NCBI GenBank assembly: GCA_020634335.1
Contig: JACKBY010000025.1
Location: forward strand, 1-51,476
Source of the DNA: Promineifilum sp.
GTDB taxonomy: Bacteria > Chloroflexota > Anaerolineae > Promineifilales > Promineifilaceae
Reading direction: 5' to 3'
DNA: 51,476 bases
Made by a program: the position numbers and the translations under genes. The notes beneath the pieces were generated by a model, which was not told the DNA's origin, made no database searches, and saw nothing but the letters and a program-made list of their open reading frames with translations. Positions 1 through 6,759 of this stretch are shown piece by piece. How positions within the stretch are numbered: the stretch's first letter is position 1; each line of letters begins with the position of its first letter.

Positions 1-218
1 CGCAGTTCCAACTCTACCTGGCCGGTAGCCCAATGAGCGAGATTATGGCCTGGGTTCCCCAGTCTGGAGGGTTGGGCATGGGCATCAGCATCCTGAGCTA
101 TAACGGTGGGGTGATGGTGGGCGTGACGACCGATGCCCATCTGGTGCCTGACCCGGAAAAAATTATCGACAATGTGGCTGCTGAGTTCGCCGACTTGCAG
201 CAACTGGCGGCAGCATGA
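1..218 (+). CDS. Wax ester synthase/diacylglycerol acyltransferase, C-terminal end (partial)
   Basis: Only the last 71 or so codons lie in the window; the reading frame is open from base 3 and ends with a stop at 216-218. The visible protein has a Gly-rich stretch (GGLGMGISILSYNGG), then VGVTTDAHLVPDPEKI and a C-terminal helix. This order, a beta strand with SYNG followed by a D-x-x-x-VPD motif, is typical of the C-terminal domain (DUF1298) of WS/DGAT acyltransferases, which acylate fatty alcohols or diacylglycerol with acyl-CoA. The catalytic HHxxxDG motif would lie upstream, outside the window, so activity cannot be judged. Family assignment rests on this short tail only. Confidence 0.65.
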   Translation, partial: QFQLYLAGSPMSEIMAWVPQSGGLGMGISILSYNGGVMVGVTTDAHLVPDPEKIIDNVAAEFADLQQLAAA

Positions 219-287
219 CCACATCCTGAACTGGCTCCGCCACTACGCTCAGGATTCCACCAGAATCAGAATAAGGTATCTGGCTCG

Positions 288-806
288 ATGCGCCCTCTGA
301 TCGGCACTGACTTGAAACGTTTTCTGCGAGATTATCGCCGGGCGCACAAACCGTCTGGTGAGTTGACCGTTCTGCTGCAAAGTGTGGAATATCCGGCCAA
401 CGTCGGCTCGATCTTTCGACTGGCTGACGGCGCCGGCGTCAGTGAGCTTATTCTGACCGGCATCACCCCCACACCGCCCCATGCGACGATTGACAAGGTA
501 GGGCGTTATAAAAGCCTGCGGTTGCCCTGGCACTATGAGGCCGATCCACTGGTCGCCATAGATGGAATACGCGCCAAAGGGTTTAGCATGATCGCCGTTG
601 AGCTGACCGATGATGCTGTGCCCTATCATGAATTCGAGTATCCGGCCCGGACGTGCTTGATCGTCGGGCATGAGGACCATGGCGTGACGAAGGCCACTCT
701 CGCCGCTTGCGACGCAGCCGTATTCCTGCCCATGTATGGAAAAGGGCTATCGCTAAACGTGCACGTAGCACTGGCTATTGTCCTCTACCACATCCGCCAC
801 GGTTAA
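288..806 (+). CDS. TrmH/SpoU-family RNA 2'-O-methyltransferase
   Basis: A 172-residue protein with the three SPOUT motifs in order: NVGSIFR (residues 38-44), IVGHEDHGV (about 125-133) and LPMYGKGLSLNVHVA (147-161). These build the trefoil-knot SAM site of SpoU-type 2'-O-ribose methyltransferases acting on tRNA or rRNA. It is short and has no N-terminal RNA-binding extension, as in TrmL or minimal TrmH proteins, so the target nucleotide cannot be named. The ATG at 288 follows a weak AAGG. It lies between the acyltransferase and dnaN on the same strand; dnaN has its own promoter, so this is probably a separate transcript. Confidence 0.85.
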   Translation: MRPLIGTDLKRFLRDYRRAHKPSGELTVLLQSVEYPANVGSIFRLADGAGVSELILTGITPTPPHATIDKVGRYKSLRLPWHYEADPLVAIDGIRAKGFSMIAVELTDDAVPYHEFEYPARTCLIVGHEDHGVTKATLAACDAAVFLPMYGKGLSLNVHVALAIVLYHIRHG

Positions 807-894
807 CCGCTGTGATTCTGGCAAGGGGCTCCTGGATGGCAAGTCGGCAAGATCGCGATAGCGCGACCTGTTTTTGCCACTTGGTGCCATTTTC

Positions 895-923
895 TTGCAT
901 CCCGTCTTTACTGAGGGTATACT
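895..923 (+). promoter_or_regulatory. Sigma70-type promoter of dnaN
   Basis: TTGCAT at 895-900 and TATACT at 918-923 with a 17-bp spacer. Transcription would start near 930, about 40 nt before the dnaN ATG, which is preceded by CGGGGAA as ribosome binding site. Confidence 0.7.
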
Positions 924-971
924 GAGTAAGCACATGCGGGATAGTACAACAATTAAACGGGGAATACGAAC

Positions 972-2105
972 ATGAAGATCTCTTGCCTCCAGGAAAACCT
1001 CGCCAAAGGCCTTAGTACCGTCAGCCGCGCCGTCAGTCCACGCTCAACTCTCCCCGTACTGGGGAACGTGCTGCTGGCCGTAGATAACGGCCGCCTCAAG
1101 CTGTCGGCCACGAATCTGGAAATCGTCATCACCTGCTGGATCGGGGCCACGGTGGCAGAGACGGGAGCAACCACTGTTCCCGCGCGCACGTTCAGCGAGT
1201 TGATCAACACATTTCCGCAAGAGCCTGTGGAGATGTCCCTGACGAAAACGACAGAAACGCTGCACGTGACGTGCGGTCGCACCCAGGCCAACGTGAAAGG
1301 AATCAGCTCCGATGAATTTCCAGTGATCCCCGATCCTGACCAGGAAAATCGTATTCGCATGGAGCCGGACGTCCTCAAGCACGTAATTAGCCAGGTAGCC
1401 TTCGCCGCGGCCACCGACGACTCACGCCCTTCCCTCACCGGCGTGCTGACGACCTTTGAGGGCAATCGCATCGCCATGGCGGCTACCGATGGCTTTCGCC
1501 TGTCCGTTCGCTCGGCCCACATTGCCGGCTACGTCGAGAAGCCGTTTAACGTGATCATTCCCGCCCGCGCGCTCAACGAAGTAGCCCGCATTATCACTGA
1601 CGACCTGGAAGCCGTCTACATATCCATGCCACCCGGCCGCAACCAGATAATTTTCGACATGGACAACGTATTGCTGGTCTCCCAGCTCATTGACGGCAAG
1701 TTCCCCGATTACGCACCCATTATCCCGCGCACCCACACGACGCGCACCGTACTGAATACGGCCGAGTTCACCAAGGCTTGCCGGACGGCCGACATCTTCG
1801 CGCGCGAGTCGAGTAATACGGCTCGCGTCTCGGTGGAACCCGGGGATGGATTATCGGCAGCGTATGCCACCATCGCCGCCAATAGTAAGGAGACGGGCGA
1901 TAACGTGGCCCAGATCGACGCCAACGTTGAGGGTATGCCCATCGAGATCGCTTTCAACGTCAAGTTTATGGCCGACGCGCTGGGCGTCATCGAAACGCCG
2001 CAAGTCGCGCTGGAAACCACCAACCCCAACGATCCCGGTGTGATCAAGCCCGTCGGCGATAATGACTTTGTCCACATCATTATGCCGATGAATTTCAACA
2101 GGTAA
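972..2105 (+). CDS. dnaN: DNA polymerase III beta sliding clamp
   Basis: A 377-residue protein aligning along its whole length with DnaN: N-terminal MKISCLQENLAKGLSTVSRAV, SPRSTLPVLGNVLL (about 22-35), three clamp domains and the typical end (HIIMPMNFNR, family MPMRL-like). The dimeric ring encircles DNA and tethers polymerase III and other clamp-binding proteins. The start is supported by GGGGAA 8-9 bases upstream and by the strong promoter at 895-923. The gene is not next to dnaA or recF in this window; its left neighbour is an RNA methyltransferase and it converges on the chelatase gene with only 3 bp between stops. No cluster of DnaA boxes is visible nearby, so there is no sign of oriC here. 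Confidence 0.97.
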   Translation: MKISCLQENLAKGLSTVSRAVSPRSTLPVLGNVLLAVDNGRLKLSATNLEIVITCWIGATVAETGATTVPARTFSELINTFPQEPVEMSLTKTTETLHVTCGRTQANVKGISSDEFPVIPDPDQENRIRMEPDVLKHVISQVAFAAATDDSRPSLTGVLTTFEGNRIAMAATDGFRLSVRSAHIAGYVEKPFNVIIPARALNEVARIITDDLEAVYISMPPGRNQIIFDMDNVLLVSQLIDGKFPDYAPIIPRTHTTRTVLNTAEFTKACRTADIFARESSNTARVSVEPGDGLSAAYATIAANSKETGDNVAQIDANVEGMPIEIAFNVKFMADALGVIETPQVALETTNPNDPGVIKPVGDNDFVHIIMPMNFNR

Positions 2106-2108
2106 TCA

Positions 2109-3071
2109 CTAGCTGCCCGTGACAAGTTGATCCAGGACTGTCCGATAGAGCGTATCCGCCCGCAAATCTTCCAGAGTGTGGCAGGGCGCGCCCAACTCTT
2201 CCGCAAGTTGACGGGCCAACCCCTGGTCAAATGCGGCATGCTCCATATTGATAACGACCGAGCGGACGTCCGTCTCGCTGAGGAGTCGGGCGATCTTGTG
2301 CGCTTCTTCCTGCGGCGGCAAATCGGTCATGCTCACGTTCCCCGCCCCGTCCGTCATCAAGATCATCATCGGCAGCACGTCGGGATGGCTATAAGCCTCC
2401 TGTCGGAAAACCTGGTAGGCCAGATAGAGACCGGCCGTCAAGGGCGTCTTGCCGCCGACAGCGATGTCGCTCAACGCCTTCTTGGCTAATTGGACCGAAT
2501 TGGTGGGGGGTAATACCAGGGTAGCATCGTTTTTGTTGAACACGATCAGGCCCACCCGATCACGCCGTTGATAGGCGTCAGTAAGCAACGACATGATCGC
2601 GCCCTTCGTCGCCTCCATCCGCTCGGCCACGGCCATACTCCAACTGGCATCCACTACGAACAGGATAAGATTGGCCGAACGACGAACGCGCACCTTCTCG
2701 CGCAAGTCGCTCTTCTCCAGCGCCAGCGCCAGGCGCGAGCGATCCCGGCGAATTTGATGGGGCGCGGCGGCTCGCAAAGTAGCATCAAAAGCCAGATCGC
2801 GAACTTTGTCGCCCTGGGGTAGGCGTGACTGGATGTAGCGGCCGCGCTTGCGGTCGGTTTTGGTGCGCGACCGGCGGCCGGCTTGTTTACGGGTTAGGCG
2901 GTCGAGTTGGGTATCGAGGCGGCGAGGCGCGAACTCCTGCGAGCTGCTGATTTTCTGGCCGCCTTCCCACCAATTGGCATCATGTGGGGAGTTGGGAACC
3001 GACTGGGGGCCGGCCTCTTGCTGCGAGACCTCGGCCCCGTCGGCGGCTTCATCTTCCTGGCCTAAGGCTTT
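2109..3071 (-). CDS. chlD: ChlD-type chelatase medium subunit, C-terminal (VWA) part in the -1 frame
   Basis: This frame is open from the A-run at about 3068 to the stop at 2109 and continues the upstream ATPase frame after a -1 shift. It encodes an acidic, Gln/Pro-rich linker (residues such as QEDEAADGAE), then the conserved block GRRSRTKTDRKRGRY, then DLAFDATLRAAAPHQ and a von Willebrand A domain with MIDAS motif DASWS, TPLT and TDGAG. That is the canonical order of the second half of ChlD/BchD. It has no good start codon of its own: the first possible one is TTG at 2777, inside the conserved region, which would remove the linker. Joined to the upstream frame it gives a protein of about 702 residues, close to normal ChlD length. 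It would act with CobN or ChlH in metal insertion into a tetrapyrrole. Confidence 0.85.
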   Translation of the reverse strand, partial: KALGQEDEAADGAEVSQQEAGPQSVPNSPHDANWWEGGQKISSSQEFAPRRLDTQLDRLTRKQAGRRSRTKTDRKRGRYIQSRLPQGDKVRDLAFDATLRAAAPHQIRRDRSRLALALEKSDLREKVRVRRSANLILFVVDASWSMAVAERMEATKGAIMSLLTDAYQRRDRVGLIVFNKNDATLVLPPTNSVQLAKKALSDIAVGGKTPLTAGLYLAYQVFRQEAYSHPDVLPMMILMTDGAGNVSMTDLPPQEEAHKIARLLSETDVRSVVINMEHAAFDQGLARQLAEELGAPCHTLEDLRADTLYRTVLDQLVTGS

Positions 3072-3079
3072 TTTTTTCC
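3062..3079 (-). promoter_or_regulatory. Candidate programmed -1 ribosomal frameshift site
   Basis: On the minus strand the codons read GGA AAA AAA AAG CCT TAG. The heptamer A AAA AAG (3074-3068) is the same type of slippery sequence used in E. coli dnaX, and the zero-frame stop TAG follows after one sense codon. A GGGAGGAAGAGG purine run lies about 25-30 nt upstream and could act as an internal Shine-Dalgarno stimulator, although the spacing is longer than in dnaX. A short GGCCGAATCGGCC hairpin lies between them. Confidence 0.75.
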
Positions 3080-4165
3080 CGTGGCGGCCGATTCGGCCTC
3101 TTCCTCCCGCTCGCCCATCTCGCTGACACCCATTTCGCCCTGTACTTCATCCAGACGCTCAGACAGCTCAGAAGCCGACAGGACGCTATCCTGGAACACA
3201 CGACCACGGACCCGATGCGGCAGCGCCAGCTCGGCCGCCAAAATGATGTCCTCATCCGTGATGCGACTGCGTCCCTGCAAGGCCGCATGCGCCTGTGCGC
3301 CACGCAAGATCACCAGATCGGCGCGGTGGCCGTCGACGTTTAACGAGGAAACAAGTCCGGCAATCGACATCAAATCGCGGCGCGAATAAGTGATCTCATT
3401 GACCCGGTCGCGCGCGTTGGCGATACGTCTGGACAAGTCGTACTCATTACTGGCCCACTGATGCCGAAATCCTTCCGGATCCACTTCAAACGCGATGCGT
3501 CGCTCGATGATGGCCACCCGGTCCTCGGGGTCTTCCAAGCCTTCGATCTGCACGGAAAAAGCAAACCGATCCAACAACTGGGGGCGCAAGTCTCCTTCTT
3601 CGGGGTTCATCGTCCCGACGAGGATAAATTTGGATGGATGTGAAAAACTGATCCCCTCACGTTCGACGATGTTGATGCCCATCGCCGCCGCGTCCAGCAA
3701 CAGATCGACAACATGGTCGTCAAGCAGATTAACCTCGTCCACGTAAAGGACACCCCGGTTGGCCGACGCCAGGATACCAGGCTCAAAGTGCTTTTCGCCG
3801 CTTTTAATGGCTTTCTCGATGTCGAGTGTCCCGACGACGCGATCCTCGGTGGCGCTCACGGGTAGATCGACGAAGGGGGTTTGTCGAATTTCCGTCTCCA
3901 GCGGCTGGTCATCGTAGCGCGCGTGGCTATCATCGCTCCACTCGTCTGGGCGCAACGGATCGCAGTTGAAGCGGCTGCCGGCCAGTACTGTGATGTCTGG
4001 CAGGAGGGCCGCCAGCGCGCGCGCCGCGGTCGATTTAGCCGTACCGCGCTCACCACGAATCAATACGCCACCTATGCGCGGGCTGACTGCGTTCAGGATC
4101 AGGGCGCGTTTCATGCGCTCCTGGTTCACAATTGCCGTAAAGGGAAAAACAGCGCGACGTGCCAT
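3062..4165 (-). CDS. chlI: ChlI/BchI-like AAA+ chelatase ATPase (zero-frame product; N-terminal half of chlD)
   Basis: Zero-frame product with Walker A GERGTAKS (residues 38-45 from this start), GVLYVDEVNLLDD as Walker B, GTMNPEEGDLRPQLLDRFA as the sensor region, and TYSRRDLMSIAGL. This is the ATPase motor of Mg/Co chelatases. The frame ends with K-K-K-P-stop at an A-run, one codon after the slippery heptamer A AAA AAG, so standard translation yields a small ChlI-like subunit and frameshifting yields ChlD. The ATG at 4165 is chosen because family members begin about seven residues before PFTAIV; ATG at 4183 is also possible. A TTG at 4216 would sit almost at the predicted transcription start. 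Use in cobalamin or in (bacterio)chlorophyll synthesis cannot be decided here; no other pathway gene is in the window. Confidence 0.88.
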   Translation of the reverse strand: MARRAVFPFTAIVNQERMKRALILNAVSPRIGGVLIRGERGTAKSTAARALAALLPDITVLAGSRFNCDPLRPDEWSDDSHARYDDQPLETEIRQTPFVDLPVSATEDRVVGTLDIEKAIKSGEKHFEPGILASANRGVLYVDEVNLLDDHVVDLLLDAAAMGINIVEREGISFSHPSKFILVGTMNPEEGDLRPQLLDRFAFSVQIEGLEDPEDRVAIIERRIAFEVDPEGFRHQWASNEYDLSRRIANARDRVNEITYSRRDLMSIAGLVSSLNVDGHRADLVILRGAQAHAALQGRSRITDEDIILAAELALPHRVRGRVFQDSVLSASELSERLDEVQGEMGVSEMGEREEEAESAATGKKKP

Positions 4166-4226
4166 AAATCGATTTGACTCCATCAGGGAAAATTTGTGAG
4201 AGCGATTTCCCCACAATGCTCGGCCG

Positions 4227-4254
4227 ATTATAACCCAACCTGACGGGTGGGCAA
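4227..4254 (-). promoter_or_regulatory. Promoter of the chlI/chlD gene
   Basis: On the minus strand TTGCCC (4254-4249), a 16-bp spacer and a perfect TATAAT (4232-4227). The start of transcription would be near 4220, which argues against the TTG start at 4216. Confidence 0.6.
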
Positions 4255-4294
4255 TCGCACGATAGAGTAATTTGGGGATTTCGCAATGTTGCGG

Positions 4295-4969
4295 CTACTC
4301 CAGCCCAGCTCTGAAAATAGAACGGCTCCCGCTATGGGCCAGCCACAAATCCTCGCCGACCCAGCACAATCCGGAATACAATGATTCCGTCTGATAGCGA
4401 TTGATCACCCGCCCATCCAGCGGGTCAAGCTGAACTACAGCATAATCAGGCGAATCGGATAGCCAGTTAAACCGGCCGAGAGCCCTATCGAATTCCATTG
4501 GCCCGGCCATGCTGGCCCATAGGCAACCGTCGTGAAAGTCGATGTCACCCATGGCAATTGGGCCGGCCACAGGGGATTCGAACTTGTTTGTTTCCAGATC
4601 GATAGATAACAACAGCCCCTTTTGTTGGGCAACAACCCATAGCCTTCGGCCGTCCCAAGCCACCCCGGACAGCCAACCGCGACCTTCCAGAATGATCGTC
4701 TCGTCGAAGTCATTTGTCTGTGGATTGATACGACGAATCATCTCCTGGTCAAATAGAGATTGCCACAGCGAGTGGCCGTCCCAGGTCAACCCACTCAGGT
4801 TGCCGGGACAATACAAGCTGCGCTGCACGGCCCCGCCCTGCAGGTCGATAGCGTAGATGAGGCCGTCGCGATAATCCGCCTGCCACAACCTTTCCCCATC
4901 CCAGGCCAGCCCCGCCGGCCCGCTTCCCGGGGCGGCTCGCGCGTCTCGAATCACTAACCGACGGGTCAC
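4295..4969 (-). CDS. Beta-propeller (SMP-30/Vgb/YncE-like) protein in the aromatic operon
   Basis: A 224-residue protein made of repeats of the type G-L/V-x-W-D-G-x-x-LW: GLAWDGERLW, GLTWDGHSLW, GVAWDGRRLW, IDFHDGCLW and GLCWVGEDLW, about 40-45 residues apart. This is a blade pattern of small beta-propellers related to glutaminyl cyclotransferase, streptogramin lyase and YncE. No signal peptide or membrane segment is seen, so it is probably cytoplasmic. The GTG start overlaps the stop of the DAHP synthase gene in a GTGA tetranucleotide, so it is translationally coupled and should be made with aroH and aroF. Catalytic residues cannot be assigned and the substrate is unknown; five blades are countable, fewer than the usual six or seven. 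Confidence 0.7.
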   Translation of the reverse strand: MTRRLVIRDARAAPGSGPAGLAWDGERLWQADYRDGLIYAIDLQGGAVQRSLYCPGNLSGLTWDGHSLWQSLFDQEMIRRINPQTNDFDETIILEGRGWLSGVAWDGRRLWVVAQQKGLLLSIDLETNKFESPVAGPIAMGDIDFHDGCLWASMAGPMEFDRALGRFNWLSDSPDYAVVQLDPLDGRVINRYQTESLYSGLCWVGEDLWLAHSGSRSIFRAGLE

Positions 4970-5988
4970 GGCATAATATCTCGACCGACTGCTTGAGCGA
5001 TAGCCCGCATCTCGACCACCAGCTTGGCAAATTTCTCCGGTTTCAATGACTGAGCGCCATCCGACATGGCTTCCTCCGGCCGAGGATGCACTTCAAGGAT
5101 CAGGCCATCTGCGCCGGCGGCCACCGCGGCCTTAGCCGCGCCGGCCACGTATTCCCACTTGCCGGTAGCATGGCTGGGATCGGCCACCACCGGCAGATGG
5201 GACAGATGCTTGGCCACGGGAATGGCGTTGATGTCAAAGGTGTTGCGCGTGTAGGTCTCGAACGTGCGAATGCCGCGCTCGCAGAGCATTACGCGGGTAT
5301 TGCCGTGGCTCAGGATATACTCGGCGCACATCAACCACTCCTCGATCAGGCTGCTCATGCCGCGCTTCAGGAGGACCGGGTATTGGGATTCCCCCACGGC
5401 GTGGAGCAAGGCGTAGTTTTGCATGTTCCGCGCACCCACTTGCAGAATATCAGCGTATTCACAGACCAGCGGCACCAAGGCCGGCTCCATGACTTCGGTA
5501 ACTATGGGCATGCCGGTAATCTCGCGGGCCTCTGCCAGATATTTCAAGCCTTCCTCACCCATCCCCTGGAAGGCATAGGGCGAGGTTCGTGGCTTGAACG
5601 CACCACCGCGCAGCACGTGGGCACCGGCTTCCTTGCAAGCGATGGCCGTCTCGATGATCTGCGTGCGGCTTTCCACGGAGCAAGGCCCGGCCATGACCAG
5701 CACTTCCTTCCCACCGATGGTGTGGTCGCCCAGCGGAAAGACGGTGTCCTCGCCCTTAAACTCTCGACTGGCGAGTTTGAACGGCTTTAAAATTGGGACG
5801 ACGCGCTCTACGCCGGGCATGCGCTCGATTTGTTCGCGATTGATTACGCGATCGTCCCCAATGATGCCGATGATGGTGCGCTCCTTGCCATCAGACAAGT
5901 GCACCTTGAAACCAAAATCTTCGGCGCGCGCGATCACCGCCGATTTTTCACGCGTAGTTGCTTCTGCCTGCATAATTACGATCATCAT
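4966..5988 (-). CDS. aroF: 3-deoxy-7-phosphoheptulonate (DAHP) synthase, type I-beta with N-terminal regulatory domain
   Basis: A 340-residue enzyme joining phosphoenolpyruvate and erythrose 4-phosphate, the first step of the shikimate pathway. The N-terminal 70 residues form the ferredoxin-like regulatory domain of Thermotoga-type DAHP synthases (MIVIMQAEATTREKSAVIAR...). The catalytic barrel follows with VMAGPCSVES, LRGGAFKPRTSPYAFQG, QVGARNMQN, VLLKRG and DPSHATGKWEYV, which carry the PEP and metal ligands. The start ATG follows AAGGA. It lies 28 bp downstream of aroH and overlaps the next gene, so all three form one operon under the attenuator at 6530-6745. Feedback by Tyr or Phe through the N-terminal domain is known for this type, but is not readable from sequence. 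Confidence 0.95.
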   Translation of the reverse strand: MMIVIMQAEATTREKSAVIARAEDFGFKVHLSDGKERTIIGIIGDDRVINREQIERMPGVERVVPILKPFKLASREFKGEDTVFPLGDHTIGGKEVLVMAGPCSVESRTQIIETAIACKEAGAHVLRGGAFKPRTSPYAFQGMGEEGLKYLAEAREITGMPIVTEVMEPALVPLVCEYADILQVGARNMQNYALLHAVGESQYPVLLKRGMSSLIEEWLMCAEYILSHGNTRVMLCERGIRTFETYTRNTFDINAIPVAKHLSHLPVVADPSHATGKWEYVAGAAKAAVAAGADGLILEVHPRPEEAMSDGAQSLKPEKFAKLVVEMRAIAQAVGRDIMP

Positions 5989-6016
5989 TCAATAAATCCT
6001 TATAACAGATGAGACC

Positions 6017-6496
6017 CTATAGTGTCATCGCCAGAAACTTGACCGCCGCCTCGACTTGTGACATCTGCCGCGGCCGCACGGGGGGCACATTCTTGCGATC
6101 CGGCCGGAGCGAATGAGCCTCGCGCAGGTACATGTGAACGATCTCTTTGGCCGTTTTGGCGGTATTCCAGTGAATGAGCACCCGCACACAACGAACCAGG
6201 CCACCGGGCACAGCCATCTCGTGACCACACAACAGCGCGGCATCATACCAGCCAAGCTGGCGAGCCGCGTAGGCCGGGTAAGTCGATGTCAGGTCAGGGG
6301 TCGTCGTGAAGTATACACTGGCAATGTCGTCGACGCTCATTTCATTGGCGGCTACCAGCGCCTGCAAAAGTTCGCGCGTTGCCTCCAGAATTTCATCTTC
6401 CCGATCGCTGCCGACTGTAATCGCCCCGCGCACGCCACGACACATCATGAGTCTTTGAGGTTGATCGTCATTCTGCGGGTCTTTCTCATTGGACAT
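6017..6496 (-). CDS. aroH: Chorismate mutase, AroH class
   Basis: A 159-residue protein that converts chorismate to prephenate, the branch point to Phe and Tyr. It aligns with Bacillus subtilis AroH: CRGVRGAITV (active-site Arg near residue 23), TTTPDLTSTYPA, CGHEMAVPGGLVRCVRVL (Cys, Glu and Arg of the active site) and the Tyr-Leu-Arg-Glu-Ala/LRPDR region near the end. The first 16 residues are an extra polar tail; the ATG at 6496 has the strong ribosome binding site AGAGGAGAG. It is the first structural gene after a Phe/Tyr-rich leader peptide and terminator, which fits its product's position in the pathway. Confidence 0.95.
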   Translation of the reverse strand: MSNEKDPQNDDQPQRLMMCRGVRGAITVGSDREDEILEATRELLQALVAANEMSVDDIASVYFTTTPDLTSTYPAYAARQLGWYDAALLCGHEMAVPGGLVRCVRVLIHWNTAKTAKEIVHMYLREAHSLRPDRKNVPPVRPRQMSQVEAAVKFLAMTL

Positions 6497-6529
6497 GATT
6501 CTCTCTCCTCTTCACCAAGTTAATTCCCC

Positions 6530-6562
6530 AAAACAAAAAAGACGCGGCTTCCTAGCCGCGTC
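6530..6562 (-). terminator. Attenuator terminator before aroH
   Basis: On the minus strand a perfect 9-bp stem GACGCGGCT / AGCCGCGTC (6562-6554 and 6549-6541) with a 4-nt loop, followed directly by TTTTTTGTTTT (6540-6530). It lies between a good promoter and the aroH ribosome binding site. No complete gene other than the leader ORF precedes it on that transcript, so it is best read as an attenuator and not as the end of the gene at 6760. Confidence 0.85.
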
Positions 6563-6593
6563 CTGGTGTGTTGGGGGTGTTTGTCCGTCTGGC

Positions 6594-6695
6594 TTATGCT
6601 CTGCAGGCCGTGGCGGGCTCTCCCAAGCGCAACAAGTGCGGCCGGGTGTCGTCGCCAAAATAAAAATAAAAGTAGAACGTAGCCAGTGAGTTCAT
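6594..6695 (-). CDS. Phe/Tyr-rich leader peptide of the aroH-aroF operon
   Basis: A 33-codon ORF (37 codons if read from the ATG at 6707) containing seven aromatic codons in a row, F-Y-F-Y-F-Y-F (6677-6657: TTC TAC TTT TAT TTT TAT TTT), followed by a polar stretch and a TAA at 6596-6594. The predicted transcription start is the A at 6710, so the ATG at 6707 would be leaderless and the ATG at 6695 would have only a weak AGG. The run, its place 95 nt before an intrinsic terminator and the downstream chorismate mutase and DAHP synthase genes are the marks of a ribosome-sensing attenuator that reads charged tRNA-Phe and tRNA-Tyr. The peptide itself probably has no function. Confidence 0.82.
   Translation of the reverse strand: MNSLATFYFYFYFGDDTRPHLLRLGEPATACRA
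6606..6643 (-). promoter_or_regulatory. Alternative pairing region of the attenuator
   Basis: Just after the Phe/Tyr codons the leader RNA has GGCCG (6643-6639) that pairs with CGGCC (6610-6606), enclosing GGG-AGAG-CCC (6624-6615). AGCCCGC (6619-6613, one bulged C) can instead pair with GCGGCU of the terminator's 5' arm (6559-6554); GGCCGC (6643-6638) can do the same. A ribosome stalled on the aromatic codons would cover the first arm and favour antitermination. Pairing was judged by eye, not computed. Confidence 0.5.
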
Positions 6696-6716
6696 TGGGC
6701 CTGTCATCGTGCGAGC

Positions 6717-6745
6717 ATCATAACATGCCATTTCTGATGCGTCAA
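6717..6745 (-). promoter_or_regulatory. Promoter of the aroH-aroF attenuated operon
   Basis: Minus strand TTGACG (6745-6740), 17-bp spacer, TATGAT (6722-6717) with TGT just before the -10 (extended -10 character). Predicted start is A at 6710. It begins 15 bp after the stop of the upstream lipoprotein gene. Confidence 0.8.
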
Positions 6746-6759
6746 GCAGCAGAAATAGC

